A DNA stretch of 64,000 nucleotides. Origin: Steromphala cineraria (taxonomy: Eukaryota; Mollusca; Gastropoda; Trochida; Trochidae). The notes under the pieces were generated by a model that saw only the letters and a list, made by a program, of their open reading frames with translations, had not been told where the DNA came from and searched no databases. Below, piece by piece: positions 11,401 through 23,481 of the stretch. Both the position numbers and the translations under genes were made by a program. Every line of letters begins with the position of its first letter. Positions within the stretch are counted from its first letter, which is position 1. Where the stretch lies: NCBI GenBank assembly GCA_916613615.1, contig OU744732.1, positions 30,576,673-30,640,672 on the forward strand. Direction: 5' to 3'.

Positions 11401-14400
11401 TAAGTGCGCATGCGCAGTAGGAACGAAGGGCCATAAAACAGCTTCCACGTGAGTTGAAAGACTCGAAGAGTAATAAGAGGGATCATTAAGCGATAGGAGG
11501 ACTGGGTAATTACATAAATCAGGTCGGGAACACTCATTGGAATACCAGACTCTAGTTGTGAACGTTTCATATGGAGATCGACTGTAGTGGTGCAATGTTT
11601 GCTCAACAGATGCAAATGTGTTTTGAAAACCGTGTTGTCATTTAGAGATACATCTCACATATATCAATGTTTCCAGGCTGTTTATGTTGATTATACGAAA
11701 ATGGTTGAACTATCAAGCATTGTTCGTTATAAGAATGCTCTGTGAAACATATTTTGTGTTGTGTTGCTGTAATTTTTATAATGCATTAAGAAGGGCCAAA
11801 CGTGCTACGTTAGGATCAAACAGAGTTATTTCTAAACATAAAAATAATGATTGCCGATGGTGGTTTCAGAAAATAAATAGTAAATAATTGTTTAGGGTAT
11901 TTCTTTGTCAATTTCAGAAATATGAAATTAATTGAAGATGCACGCCAAATTTTAAAATGCTGTTATAGAGGGTTCAAAGGGCACTATGAAACATACATGT
12001 ACAGGTTTAAATTTCGAGAATGTAAACGTCAACTTGTTCAATATGTCTCGAGAAGACACAGAATATAAATGTATCCATGTTTTTCAGTATGAAGCAGCTA
12101 TATAGAAAGTTTTTTAGGACATCGTTGACTTACCTGTTTGACGTATACGTAAGATGGATGTTGATGCATGATGCACGATAGGCGGTTTATTTCCAAGAAT
12201 TTTTCTAGAAATGTATCAATTCCAAAATGAATATAGACACGGCAGTAAAATGTTATAACTTTAGTTTATGAGATACGAGAATTTCTTATAAGCCATCATC
12301 CGGGAAAGCATGTAATAAATGTACCAAATAAAATTTATCGGTATATAAATACCGCGGCTTAATCATGAGATTGACAGGAGGCTGTTGTGAGTACAAGTTC
12401 TTATACTCATAAGTATCAAATTAGAATGGTAACCTTTCTATTATCAGTCATATAAAAATAATTTTGTTTATAGAATTTGAATGCAATAACTGTCAAAAAC
12501 ATGTCATTTAGCAAAGATGTAATAACATTGATATACTTGTTGACACACTGTTGGCAATCTTCGCAACGTATATGTGAAGATTATCATTTGTTTGCTTCAA
12601 GTATTTAGTACCGGTAGTTTAAATTTTGAGATATGGTCGCCGCGGCGTACTCAAACTCACTTAGTCCCTTGAGATTTAGCTGCCGTTCCTAAAAGCGCAT
12701 CCGAGCCTTGAGGTTGATGGAAACTCAATAATATTAGGATTAACAATAAGCAAAGGGACATGTTATGATTGTTTTCTTATCTCCACTTCCTTTAGCACTC
12801 TTAGTTTGAAATACAGCTGTCGATTAGCGTGACCAAAGAATCATAATCGTTGATGGATTCTTAAAAATAGAGAATTTGTAATCATCCCACGGACCTGTTA
12901 TGATAATCTGAATTTTATGTTTGCAGTCCAGGTTCGAGATCAAGCAGTCTATCGTCATGAACTCCGACACATGGAATCCGACTTTGGGTTTGATTGATTC
13001 TCCAAAATAGAGAATTTGCAATCATCTAATTAACCTGTTATGATAATGTAACTTTATGTTGCCGTCCAGGTTCGAGATCAAGCAGCCCATCATCATGAAC
13101 TCCGACCCAAGGATTCAAACCTTGGTTGTGATAGATATTCCAAAACTTACAATCATGTACATGTACATTATGTATTTTACTTATGTTGTCAGTTCAAGTT
13201 CGAGATCCGGCTGCCGATCCGCATGACGTCTGACCAATGGATCCGGACCCTGGAGCAGCTTCTTCTGCTCATCCTGATCCTGGGACGATGGATTCTGCCC
13301 AAGGGGAAGCTGACGCATGACCAGCTCTCACAACTGCTCCTTGTGTATATCGGCACTGCAGCGGATATCGTCGAGTTCTTCGAGGCTTTCAAGGAGGAGG
13401 AGGTAAAGCAATATTCAATCAGTTATTATAAAAATACAGGACCTTCTTTTACAGAACTCAGTTTAAATGATGAAAACAGAATGCAAAAACATGACACCAT
13501 AATTTAAGAGGTAAGGTTAGAATCTCAAGATTGAAAAGTAAATAGTACACCTTCACATTTCGGCGTGTGTATGTAGCAGGAAATAACATCCATTATTTTC
13601 ATGTCCATACAGGATTCGAACCCGAGACCTCCGGGTTCATATTCGTACTCTCTACCCGTTCGGCCAAAGAGATATCCTTCCAGTTGAAGCCAGTAGGAAG
13701 TAGTAGACCTCACCCTGTCACACATATATAACAGATGTTTCCTTATTATTTCAACTTTACCAAATATGAATGATGTACAACCAAATTATTATTTTTTATT
13801 CAAAGGTCCGGTACAACAAGCTCTTGTGTATGGTTATCCTGGGTATCTGGAGCCTAAGTCTCATGCAGTTCACGCTAGTTCTCACGGCCTCGAGAGTTCG
13901 GCGAGACAAGTCGGGATTGTTACCCAACAACAACCCTGACCAGAAGAAGGTAGGATGCTGCTCGGCTGACGTGTACGGTATCGTCATCTCCATCTTCCTC
14001 CAGGATGCTCCATTCCTTGTGCTCAGGATGCTGCTCATATTCAGATACAGGGTCCTCAGCTATACAAACATGTTCTTCACCTCTAAAAACACCATTGTGA
14101 TAGTACTACTGCTTTACAGGCTCATTGTTGTTCAAGTGGAGAAACGCACTAAACCTAAGAAACGCCCTCAAGAACAATATCCATTCGACTTTCAGAGCAA
14201 ACGTCTGATTAACAATTCTGTTTCTGTGACAGACACCATAAGCACATCGTGTAGCAGTTACTATGGTAGCAAGTCGCGATTGGTTGGGAGTTCTAGTACC
14301 CATAGCAACGGTTGGATTGAAACTCCAGCCACACAAAGAAGGAGGCAGGAGAAACAGCGCCTTGCCCGAACCTTGACACTGGAGGATCTGAACACGCACC

Positions 14401-14405
14401 TGTAG
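8250..14405 (+). CDS. TMEM26: TMEM26-like multipass membrane protein, four coding exons
   Basis: Joining 8250-8440, 9095-9266, 13193-13402 and 13806-14405 gives an uninterrupted 390-residue protein, close to the roughly 370 residues usual for vertebrate TMEM26. Phases agree: the first junction splits a Trp codon, the others fall between codons. Recognisable family blocks are KEWKWF-CPSVLIYL near residues 61-72, WFLELH near 81-86, LGRW-LP, HDQLSQLLL-Y-GTAADI in exon 3, and the SADVYGI-ISIFLQDAPFLVLR block in exon 4. About seven or eight hydrophobic segments are visible (roughly 35-54, 67-85, 134-152, 162-180, 196-216, 240-262, 272-290). The C-terminal ~100 residues are polar, basic and Ser/Thr-rich. 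NYS and NET in exon 2 are possible N-glycosylation sites. TMEM26 is a membrane protein of poorly known function, so no reaction is assigned. An ACC before the ATG gives A at -3. Confidence in family is high; the 5' UTR structure is inferred. Confidence 0.9.
8692..8905. mobile_element. Fold-back, family B copy 2
   Basis: Arms with AAAACGCCAGTTTCCGAG and GCCTTGCTGTAGA, and the shared centre CTGCTATAGTGCCCCTACAG, match the 25.6 kb copy. It lies in intron 1 of the TMEM26-like gene and is more diverged at its left end. Confidence 0.7.
9095..9266 (+). CDS. TMEM26: TMEM26-like exon 2 (residues 64-121)
   Basis: The exon is bounded by a CCAG acceptor ending at 9094 and a GTGAGT donor at 9267. It completes the split Trp codon and encodes FCPSVLIYLVCVVPAIWFLE followed by a loop with two N-glycosylation sequons. 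It is only 172 bp, and the overlapping frames here are not coding. Confidence 0.85.
9267..12804. other. TMEM26-like intron 2
   Basis: Mostly unstructured AT-rich sequence with one solo repeat end at 11.1 kb and an NRF1-like palindrome TGCGCATGCGCA at 11405. No missed exon is needed, since exons 2 and 3 join in frame. Confidence 0.6.
11098..11165 (+). mobile_element. Solo end of the AACTTCTTTATT repeat family
   Basis: CAACTTCTTTATT then GTGCGACGTTTC and AAAAGGTTTTTAAATG, a single arm within intron 2 of the TMEM26-like gene. Confidence 0.5.
12805..13192 (+). repeat. Tandem ghost copies of TMEM26-like exon 3 edge
   Basis: Three decayed copies begin at 12805, 12933 and 13071; the real exon's matching position is 13199, so the spacings are 128, 138 and 128. 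In the exon frame they read FEIQLSISVT, FEIKQSIVMNSD and FEIKQPIIMNSD against FEIRLPIRMTSD. The intron part (TAATCATC...ACCTGTTATGATAAT) is repeated too. The copies at 12805 and 12933 keep an AG near the edge. Confidence 0.8.
13193..13402 (+). CDS. TMEM26: TMEM26-like exon 3 (residues 122-191)
   Basis: The acceptor AG is at 13191-13192 and the donor is GTAAAG at 13403; the exon is phase 0 to phase 0. It encodes two hydrophobic segments and the conserved GRW, DQLSQLLL and GTAAD blocks. The first ~60 bases, with the preceding intron end, are repeated three times in decayed form between 12.80 and 13.19 kb. Confidence 0.88.
13595..13730 (-). mobile_element. tRNA-derived SINE fragment in TMEM26-like intron 3
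   Basis: The minus strand carries TTTGGCCGAACGGGTAGAGA (box-A-like) and GGTCTCGGGTTCGAATCCTG (box B), like a Leu/Ser-type tRNA head. No intact cloverleaf. Confidence 0.55.
13806..14405 (+). CDS. TMEM26: TMEM26-like exon 4 (residues 192-390, stop codon)
   Basis: The acceptor AG is at 13804-13805 and the frame is open to TAG at 14403-14405. It encodes three hydrophobic segments, including the conserved ISIFLQDAPFLVLRMLLI stretch, then a hydrophilic basic tail. An ATG at 13770 lies in intron sequence and is not the start. Confidence 0.88.
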   Translation, partial: VRYNKLLCMVILGIWSLSLMQFTLVLTASRVRRDKSGLLPNNNPDQKKVGCCSADVYGIVISIFLQDAPFLVLRMLLIFRYRVLSYTNMFFTSKNTIVIVLLLYRLIVVQVEKRTKPKKRPQEQYPFDFQSKRLINNSVSVTDTISTSCSSYYGSKSRLVGSSSTHSNGWIETPATQRRRQEKQRLARTLTLEDLNTHL

Positions 14406-14714
14406 GATGATTACACGAGTAAATGATAAACATTGTCAGTGAGTGGATGAGGTCAATGGAGGATTTAAATGTGCGAATTATATATTCTTAACCGGAAGTG
14501 CCGTTTTTCATAGATCTGTTACACCCGTTATAGTTGTGTATGTCTTGCAAAAGCGCAAGAAAGTTTATGTAGGCACGGCAGATAACAAGGTCCTGATTGT
14601 ATGTATTTTGTATATAGTGTGTGTCTATTTTGAAATAATACAACGGCTTTCTTGGTACTGCCCTTAGTAACTTTTCCTTGCATTCCCTTTGTCTGTTGAC
14701 AAATGGAACCAACT

Positions 14715-14720
14715 AATAAA
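14715..14720 (+). terminator. Candidate polyadenylation signal AATAAA for the TMEM26-like gene
   Basis: AATAAA lies about 310 bases after the stop codon, giving a plausible 3' UTR of 14406 to about 14740. No other copy of the hexamer lies closer to the stop. Confidence 0.45.
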
Positions 14721-14740
14721 CTAATAAGGCATTATTTTAT

Positions 14741-16996
14741 GAACACTGTGTTTCATCATCAAATTGTTAAATTTTGGAATGCCATTTGCAATCAGTCTTT
14801 GTAAAGTGACATCTTGTATAATTTTCTGTCCTTTACAATATCTTTACAGTCCTTTAAGATCTATATTGCTTCAAAAGTTAAGCGTATAAGGCTTCGTAAA
14901 TCAAGCCGTCAGATTGACCTGTACCAATGCTGTGACGTCATTAAAATCCAGCCAATCAGCGAATCGCCCCGAAACCAGAAACCAGAGCACCGAACTCGCT
15001 GATTGTTTAACTCGAGTAACGGACCGCGGTGATATCTACACTCTAAAGTAGTGAAGCAATATCGATCTTATTTGTTGGGATTGTGTTTTTAGATATAGCT
15101 ATTTCAATAGATATATTGTCGCTATACTCTGAATTTTGGGTTGTGCAATACAGTGCAACGTTATTCACTGAATCAGTTTAATATGAGATTAGTGTTAATT
15201 GTAACAGCAAGGAAGCGTCAATACTCACACAAGAATTCCATGTTTTACCTGTGCAATGTTTGTGCTTATCCTCTCATATTTATTAAGTCACCAACCTTCG
15301 AACAGCGGTTAGTCAAATTGTTTTTGAGATGTATACAATGAGTGATTTTGTAATATTTGTTAGAAATTTTCCATGTGATTTAGACTTATGCCGTTCCAGG
15401 TTTAGTTCTCTAAAATGGTTCATTCTGTGCAAACTGGTTTGAATAAATGTCACATTGTGCTTCGACATTGGACCATAAAGAAAAAGAGCAATGGACAGAT
15501 TTAGAAATGTATCGTTTGTGCTTAACGACAAAATGAGAAACAAATGCATAGTATATTACGAAGTGTTTAACAAAATGTGAAAACAATAAACCCTATGTTC
15601 CTTGTTTTCAAGACAAGACATGAAAGAGAGAAAAGTACTAAAGCAGTGGTACCAATGTTCTGGGAATTGTGTCGGGCAACTTGGTGTCTTCGTGTCTTTC
15701 TATTGTTTTAAGGCCTGGCAGGATTACACCAACCTCTTTATGTGTCTTCGTTTTCCATGTTTCGAGTATATGTTTCAAAAGAGCATAGGACAGGTATCAA
15801 AGTGCTTAGGACATAAAGCATAGTGCATGTACTATAGTATATGGTCATTATGTCTGATTGTCTTTCAGGTATGTATTGAATCCCTGTCAAGTAGACAATG
15901 TTTGTATATGCGTCTTCGATAACCGTTTAAACGCATCACAGTCTGTCACGCACACAAATGATAGATGGAATGTAGTTACTGCTTTTTGAATGTACATTAT
16001 TGTACTCTGTTTCATCATCATTATAACCTTACTTCGTTGAACATTAATATTGAAATCATCTTTCCCTGATTTACTTACTTGTTGTTTTCATTCGCTTTGT
16101 ATTCTAAAGCGGCATAACACCAAGAAAACAACATGAACATGTGAAATGAGATAAGCGTTTCACCTTGTAAAACCGTCTTATTCAGCTTATAGGCTTTAAT
16201 CATGCAACTAACATTCTGATTACAGCAACATGTGGTGATAGCATATGTGCAATCAAAATACACATACGTTTTTGTCTTGTGAAGACTTTTGGGATGTCAT
16301 TGTCCGACATTGTACATATTTTTATCAGATTAAACCGTTGTTACCTACATGTATAGGTACAAAACAATAAATGAAGTTGATCTAGTGCTACGTTATTATT
16401 GTGTGTCTAGTTAATGTTGGATACCTGTTACTGATAACACGTTTTCATCTATCACTGTACATATTTCTCATTTTGAAACATGGCTTTGTTTAACTGAAGT
16501 TGACCTTTTAAAGAAGGTCTATAATCGATTTATAGACGATGGTCTTTTGCCATCGTAATTTCAGTAAAACAAGCAAGTGTGTACTTTAAAACTTATCCAC
16601 CTGAAAATATGTTATCCAACCCTGAAAGTTCCTTATTAATAATCAGTTTTTCGTTAATGTCATTTCTTTTCAAAGTGGCCAAGTCAATACCTAAAGTAAG
16701 CGTAATGAATATTAACAGACAGAAATTAATAGAACAAACCTTTATTGGAACGTGTTTTCAAATGGGCTTCTTCCTTTTTGATAATTATATATTTTAGGAA
16801 TATGTATTTGGGTTACTTAACGTGTTTCCAGGTGTATACCTCTGTCTTAATGAACTGAGCAGGTCTCACTCACATGTAAGATTTCACATACCTGTTTGTC
16901 ATTAAACCCTGTCTCTCTCTTACGTGTTCTTTGGCCTTTTATTTTGTTGGAGATGTTGAAACCCATCTTAGATATAAAATAGAGTCAGTGGCTCTG
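14741..16996. other. Intergenic, nothing coding seen
   Basis: AT-rich, with the CRE/CCAAT patch noted at 14.93 kb and scattered short open frames without family features. Confidence 0.5.
14933..14960 (+). promoter_or_regulatory. CRE next to a CCAAT box
   Basis: TGACGTCA at 14933 and CCAAT at 14952, in a locally GC-richer patch about 200 bases past the TMEM26-like polyA candidate. Could be a promoter of an unseen non-coding transcript. Confidence 0.3.
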
Positions 16997-18450
16997 TAGC
17001 TCATCAGGCTTCATATCAATTTTGCTTTAGGGTGTGGCAAATGTGGTTCCTCCCTTACTTTGGACCACAGGGTCACCAAATGTACAATTTGGATTCCTCC
17101 TTATCTGACTTAGGAGTTTGCACACAAAGTTTCAGCTTTTTAGGCCTGACGCTTCTTGAGAAAAAGATGAAATTAGGTTAGAGTGTGTGGCCCCTGAGGC
17201 CCTTATTAGGGGCCACAGGGCCACACAATCTATAAATCATAATCCTCGCTAGTCAAAGAGTATATTCACAAGGTTTCAGCTTTCTGGGCCTATTGCTTCT
17301 GGAGAAGGAGATGAAAATAGGTTGTAAGGGTGTGGTCCCTCTGGCCCTTAATAAGGGTCGAAGGGCATCCAAAGCTACAATTTATAATCCTCACTAGTCA
17401 AGGAGTCTGTACACCAAGTTTCAGCTTTCTAGGCCGTATGCTTTCGGAGAAGAAGATGAAAATAGGTTTTTAGGGCATGGCCCCTGTGGCCCTTATTAGG
17501 GGTTACAGGGCCACCAAAGCTACAATTTATAATTCCCACTAGTCAAGGAGTCTGTACACAAAGTTTCAGCTTTCTAGGCCTTGTGGTTCTGGAGAAGAAG
17601 ATGAAAATAGGTTTTGAGGGTGCGGCCCCTGTGGCCCTTAATAGGGGTCACAGGGCCACCAAAGCTACAATTTATAATTCCCACTAGTCAAGGAGTCTGT
17701 ACACAAAGTTTCAGCTTTCTAGGCCTTGTGGTTCTGGAGAAGAAGATGAAAATAGGTTTTTAGGGCGTGGCCCCTGTGGCCCTTATTAGGGGTTACAGGG
17801 CCTCCAAAGCTACAATTTATAATCCCCACTAGTCAAGGAGTCTGTACACCAAGTTTCAGCTTTCTAGGCCTTATGGTTCTGGAGAAGAAGATGAAAATAG
17901 GTTTTTAGGGTGTGGCCCCTGTGGCCCTTATTATGGGGTTAAAGGGCCACTAAAGCTACAATTTATAATCCCCACTAGTCAAGGAGTCTGTAAACCAAGT
18001 TTCAGCTTTCTAGGCCTTGTGGTTCTGGAGAAGAAGATGAAAATAGGTTTTGAGGGCGCGGCCCCTGTGGCCCTTAATAGGGGTCACAGGGCCACCAAAG
18101 CTACAATTTATAATTCCCACTAGTCAAGGAGTCTGTACACAAAGTTTCAGCTTTCTAGGCCTTGTGGTTCTGGAGAAGAAGATGAAAATAGGTTTTTAGG
18201 GCGTGGCCCCTGTGGCCCTTATTAGGGGTTACAGGGCCACCAAAGCTACAATTTATAATCCCCACTAGTCATGGAGTCTGTACACCAAGTTTCAGCTTTC
18301 TAGGCCTTGTGGTTCTGGAGAAGAAGTCGAAATTCCACAAAGTTTACGGACGGACGGATGGACGGACGGACGGACGGATGGACGGACGGACGGACGGCGG
18401 ACAACATGCCATGCCATAAGCTCATCGGGCCTTACAGGCCAGATGAGCTA
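16997..18450. mobile_element. Element built on a 145-bp tandem array
   Basis: About nine units; the CTACAATTTATAAT landmark falls at 17375, 17520, 17665, 17810, 17956, 18101 and 18246, with more diverged units before. After the array come a GGAC microsatellite (18349-18400) and a hairpin AGCTCATCGGGCCT/AGGCCAGATGAGCT. The left edge TAGCTCATCAGGC is the inverse of the right. No ORF; the class is uncertain (Helitron-like or TIR element). Confidence 0.7.
18349..18400 (+). repeat. (GGAC/GGAT)n microsatellite
   Basis: Tetranucleotide GGAC with occasional GGAT at the end of the 145-bp array. The Asp/Gly/Arg-rich open frame across it is not a gene. Confidence 0.85.
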
Positions 18451-21291
18451 AAAATGTGGATAAAAAGGAAACTGGTCTATGATGATATTTGATTATGGTG
18501 ATGGAAACACGAGCAATATCCGGCAATACTGCAAGAACTTATCAAATATCTCCCTCAACACATCTTAAACATAAATAGAAAACAAAATAATTTTAATATT
18601 GACACCATTTTATCATCTCTAAATGCCTTCACGAACAGAAACCAATTGCTTTTCAGAAGTCCATGTAACAAGGTAACGGAAATTAAGTTCAGTTCTTCTC
18701 CAAACAATGGACAAAAGGCTTGATGCTGATGCGAGCGGAAACCAGCAAAAACGTTATATGAAATATAACAGAGCCATGAGGCCTGCAACTTTTCTGGCTT
18801 TGCATTATCAATACCATCCAACATAGAAAGCCATTGTCAATATGACCTTTTTGAAAGTTCAAGCAACATATTACGACTTATCTTCCTGTTAACACATGTT
18901 AACAAAACACATTTTAAGCATTAAATTCACAGCAAAAGGTTCATATTTACAAACATGTAATTTCGATGCCAAATATCATATATGCACTTCTATAACACAT
19001 ATTCTACCTTCATGATAAACTAAATCAAGCCATTGGATATGAAGCTCATAATACTTTATGTGATACATCAAATTAAAGTAAAACACATCATTTAAAAAAT
19101 GAAAAGGTTTGAGCAAATCTGCATTCTTTTATACTCATAGATGATAGATTTTAGTTCTGTGGATCTTTTGAAGAAGGCGAAAACCATTGGATATAAATTT
19201 GGGGACAAGGTCAACATACTATAAGTATTCTTTGGAAACTATGTATGTAAACATATAGGAGGTCCCCAGGACAGGGGGTCTGTAAATGATAAGTCGAAAT
19301 ATGGAACTATATTTTATCAGCCATCAGATCTGTCAGACGGTTGGCCAAAACATATCCCTTTGCTGTAAACACCTAACATACATTATGAATTAATCATTTC
19401 TTAAAATACCAAATGAAAATATGTTGTTCTTTAATATATTCTAGCAAGGGAAGTGCACGTTTTCTTTGATTGAGGTTGATCACCTGTCCGAACATAATCG
19501 ATATATGTTCAAAATTTCGTAAATGTATTTTCCTCATTAAAGATGCACCGCCATCTTTGCATTATGTTCGTTATGAAATTTAGCTATTGAGTAAAGAAAT
19601 ACGTCACTCGGTAGAGAAATCAGTCTTCGAAAGTTTGACATCATGTATTAATCAGAAATATAATACTTATTTCGACGTCAAAAGTGAAGAACCCCAAGCA
19701 AAATTACATTGAAAACTGGTTTAAAATGGAACAATTTCTGCCATGAATAAATAGATTATTTATATCAATTTGAGAAAGCAAATATTAAATAAGACCCGTT
19801 TTCATGAAAGCATGTACATGTTATTCTTGTTATTCAACAATTTTGTAGTCAGTTCTTATCTCAAAGATCGAAATCATATTCATTTTAGACTGTAGCACAA
19901 AATATATATATTTGAATATTAATTATAAAATCATAAAATCATAAATTATGATCTAAACGTCAAAAAGTGTCTAACAGTTAAACTTTCTACAGATATTATT
20001 GATAGATCAAGTATCAATCAAAAATGCTTAATATAGATATACTAACAATGAATTTGCGAAATTTATTCCATAAAAGTTTTACCTTTGACTTTGTGCATCT
20101 AATGTACAATCTGTGTGGACATGAAGATACGCAGAGTTGTTCCCCTTGTACATGCCTAGCACAGGGAATAGCAATTGAACATTCTTTTATTCAAATCATT
20201 AGTAAAAATGCTTCAACTGCTCTACGAAGCTACACACTTCGGTAGATATATTGACATTTTTTCAAACAGAAGTGCACTCTAATTTGTAGAAAGTGACTAT
20301 AGCAGTTTGATATACAATAATTTAACAAAATGAGTCTTTATCTTTAAATTCAATGCTGTAGTATATGAAATAAATAAAACTCAAAACCATAAAATAAGTG
20401 TTGTTTACTAGTTCCCATGCCTACTAGTCCATTTTCTATTGAATGAAGAATATAAATATGTGCATAAGCATGAAAGATGCGATTTAAATTAAGTAAAGTG
20501 TTAAAAAGCCATATGTTTTTGTTTTATAATACTAAATTAAAAGCGAATATTTCATTGAACCATGCATTTGATAAATGAGGATGTGTTAATAATCTTTAGC
20601 AAAACCCCTTTAAAGCAAGTCTACATCTTAAGTAATCTTAGACCAATCCTCAGAGGCTACTTCGTATACCTATTAGTAATAAATAATAGTTTTTTTGAGA
20701 ATCATTTTCTGAGACTGAAATAAGTTTTAAGATACCTGTACAGTGACCAGTAAAACAAACGCGATCCGGAAATGCAAATCCTGCTGCAGAATTTCATGAT
20801 ACTGCATAAATATCTCGAAAACATATACAACAGATTCAATTCGTAATAAATGTAATTCAATGCGTAAATAACATGTAATAAATAAACAAGTTTTTACGTC
20901 CTTATACAGTGCATCAATCATATATACATACGAATATGTGTAATAATCTTGAATCATCACATAGCACTAAAAATGTCCATTCCACTTTTTATAATTGTTA
21001 TTCAATGAATAATAATGAATATATAAAACAAGAAACCAGGGGATTCCTTGTCCTCAGATTCAATAAAGTTGACAGATGAGAAGATTCAGGTTTTTCACAC
21101 AAAATATATATGAATACATAAATTTGAGTGCATTTGCTCGTCAAGCCTTTGATTGGTCGGGAGAATGCTCTTGTTCAGAAGGTTCTGCAGGATGTCGATT
21201 AAACACGATCTGGTCAGTATTGGCGATATATTCCATCCTTGAAGCGTCAATATGGTCGGGAATAATGATCACTGTAAAAGAAATGTTTAAG
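18451..21291. other. Intergenic AT-rich, nothing recognised
   Basis: No exon, inverted repeat or array was seen. The longest open frame (18555-18824, minus) lacks motifs. Confidence 0.5.
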
Positions 21292-21657
21292 TTTAAAGGG
21301 GCAGTAGCACGTATTTTGACAATTTTATATTTTCAATTTTTCACTGATAATTGTACGTTAATGCTAAATGTATTACTTTGATAGTGTCAAAAATTTCATA
21401 ACACCAACCAATTATCCATAGTCGGAGAACAAATTATTGAAATTCCCATAAAATCCATTGGCAGCCATTTTTGTGTGAACACCTTAAATTCATTTTATGT
21501 AAGAAAAGGAATCGCATGACTTAACTTGACATGTTTTTTTGGTTTCATTATTGCTTCTTTTAGTGTAGATACATTGTCTTTAGATTGGAACCATTTATTT
21601 TCATTTTCCTGACATCACCTTTTATTCCCCCTAAAAACGTGCTACTGCCCCTTTAAA
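21292..21657 (-). mobile_element. TTAA-flanked MITE, copy 2 (inverted)
   Basis: Ends are TTTAAAGGGGCAGTAGCACG and its inverse. The internal CCTGACATCACC is the complement of the mark in copy 1, so this copy lies in the opposite orientation. 366 bp, no ORF. Confidence 0.82.
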
Positions 21658-21869
21658 GGTCAGGTGTATGATGCATTTTGTTTGCTCTGTTTGATTTTGC
21701 ATAAGTTCGATTTCTTTATGTAAAGATTAAGAAACAATACTTATTTCACGATGTAATAGACTGTTTAACTGAAAGAGCGAACACGATAGTGTCTTAATGA
21801 TGATATATAAATATTGTGAAAGTGAATCATTACAGTCAGTCTTATTATATAATTAGCAATGAAATATAG

Positions 21870-21965
21870 GGTTATACAGTGAAAATATAATCCATATTTT
21901 AAGAAAAGCAGTAGAAAGTCATATTTTCACTGCAGTGAAAATATAATCCATATTTTCACTGCGGT
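21870..21965. repeat. Short palindromic repeats with TTTTCACTGCAGTGAAAA
   Basis: GTGAAAATATAATCCATATT occurs twice, and an inverted pair centres on CTGCAG. It may be the left part of one larger element ending at 22704. Confidence 0.4.
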
Positions 21966-22547
21966 GAGAAAAGTAGGACAGAACCTATTACCTCCCCTTG
22001 AAACACGATTATCTCCCTTTGAGGAAATCGAACGCACGCCTCGCGTCACGGCGTTGTTTAGGATTGAAGAAAAACGACTCTTTACGATGTTTTCGGTATG
22101 TTATTGTTAACATTTTGCAGTGACAATGTATCCTTCAATATCGGAATACAACCAGAAGTTCATATCCTGTTGTTGTAGTTAATAATTGTTCATTTTATCG
22201 CCAAATAAATTTACGAAGCGAGAGATCTGACGCACCGACATAGCGCTTCCCTCACTGTATCCGTTCGCGTCAAAACTGACTTTCCAAAATAGATAAGAAG
22301 CCTTTGTTTCACCTAATTATAACCAAAAACAATGTCATATTGTAGATCTGATATCATTTAACAATCACACAATTATATATTTTTCGAAAAACTATTTCCG
22401 GTTAAATATCGCATTATTTCGATCGAACTTCTTTTTACCGAGAAATTATAAATGGAGTTGCTAGACTCTCATTCATCACAACAGGAAAAGTTTGCCTTTC
22501 GATGTCCTACAACTCTGTTTTATGATCTTTAAATTTTATAATAAATA

Positions 22548-22704
22548 GACTATTTCATTGTTTTTGCCGAATATCATTTCCATCTCATCTCGTGAAGTGA
22601 GAAAGTGTAATTTTCACTCGTGGCTGCGCCACTCGTGAAAATATCACTTTCTCACTCCACTCGATGAGATAGAAATGATATTCGGCAAAAATAATGAAAT
22701 AGTC
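22548..22704. repeat. 157-bp imperfect palindrome
   Basis: GACTATTTCATTGTTTTTGC and CGAATATCATTTCCATCTCA pair with the inverse on the right; the centre is around GTGGCTGCGCCAC. Likely a fold-back transposon. A related ATTTTCACTGCAGTGAAAAT palindrome lies at about 21935. Confidence 0.6.
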
Positions 22705-23481
22705 TCTATATATTCGTCTAATTCGTATAAAATAAGATGAACCCACAAAAGATTGTCAACCCAAATCTTCCTACCGGGTTTTACTTTGTTATTTTAATAA
22801 CATATTTTTGGTTTTGTTACGCACCGTAATACCACTTGTTGTGATATATAAATATTTTCAACCATTGTCCATTTGTAAAATAACCAATCTTGAACTTAAT
22901 ATTTGGTCCGTTTGGTCTCTGGTTCTAAATGTCCAATTTTGGTATATTTTTAAAATTCAAAATTTCTTAAAGTTCGATTTAAATATTCCAAAAAAATAAA
23001 ATAAAATAATCAGCACAAGTACATGAACTTAGAGCAAAGAACAATTATGAGTTGCATTTAAAGATGTTCAATACTTTTGAATGATTTTATAGAGAAAAAA
23101 CACCCCAAAATAGTGTTTTCGAAATGTAGATCCCTAGTCACTCCAATGACCTGCCAAAACTGTTACGGGTAACGGTTAGGTATGAAATGCAACTATGTTA
23201 TAACATAAAATGAATCTTAATACATAAAGAGCAATTTCGACAAGATCCATTCAGTTTTCGCAGTGCTACAATGTATCAAGACCTCCTAAACTACATGATA
23301 TTTGAACGAGATAACGAAGGTAAGTGAACAAACATAAGGAACATTTAACCAACGCTACCAACTCATTATTGCCATTCTGGTTGACATACCTGTATACATT
23401 CGCTCCCTACAGAGGCAGCATGGATATTGATATTTTCTAAATTGTTTGAAGTATTAACGCTCGCCAATGCCCCATTTTCGA
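22705..23481. other. 3' flank of the Ig gene
   Basis: Presumed 3' UTR on the minus strand plus one repeat fragment at 23290. No convincing polyA hexamer was found. Confidence 0.4.
23290..23340 (+). mobile_element. End fragment of the 26.1 kb element
   Basis: CTACATGATATTTGAACGAG and GGTAAGTGAACAAACATAAG match the right terminal repeat of that family. Confidence 0.4.

Noticed and set aside
13770..13805. Met codons before TMEM26-like exon 4 as an independent start
   Set aside because: They lie in intron sequence before a good acceptor, and the family alignment continues from exon 3.
18307..18492. Asp/Gly-rich open frame
   Set aside because: It comes from the GGAC microsatellite at the end of the 145-bp array.
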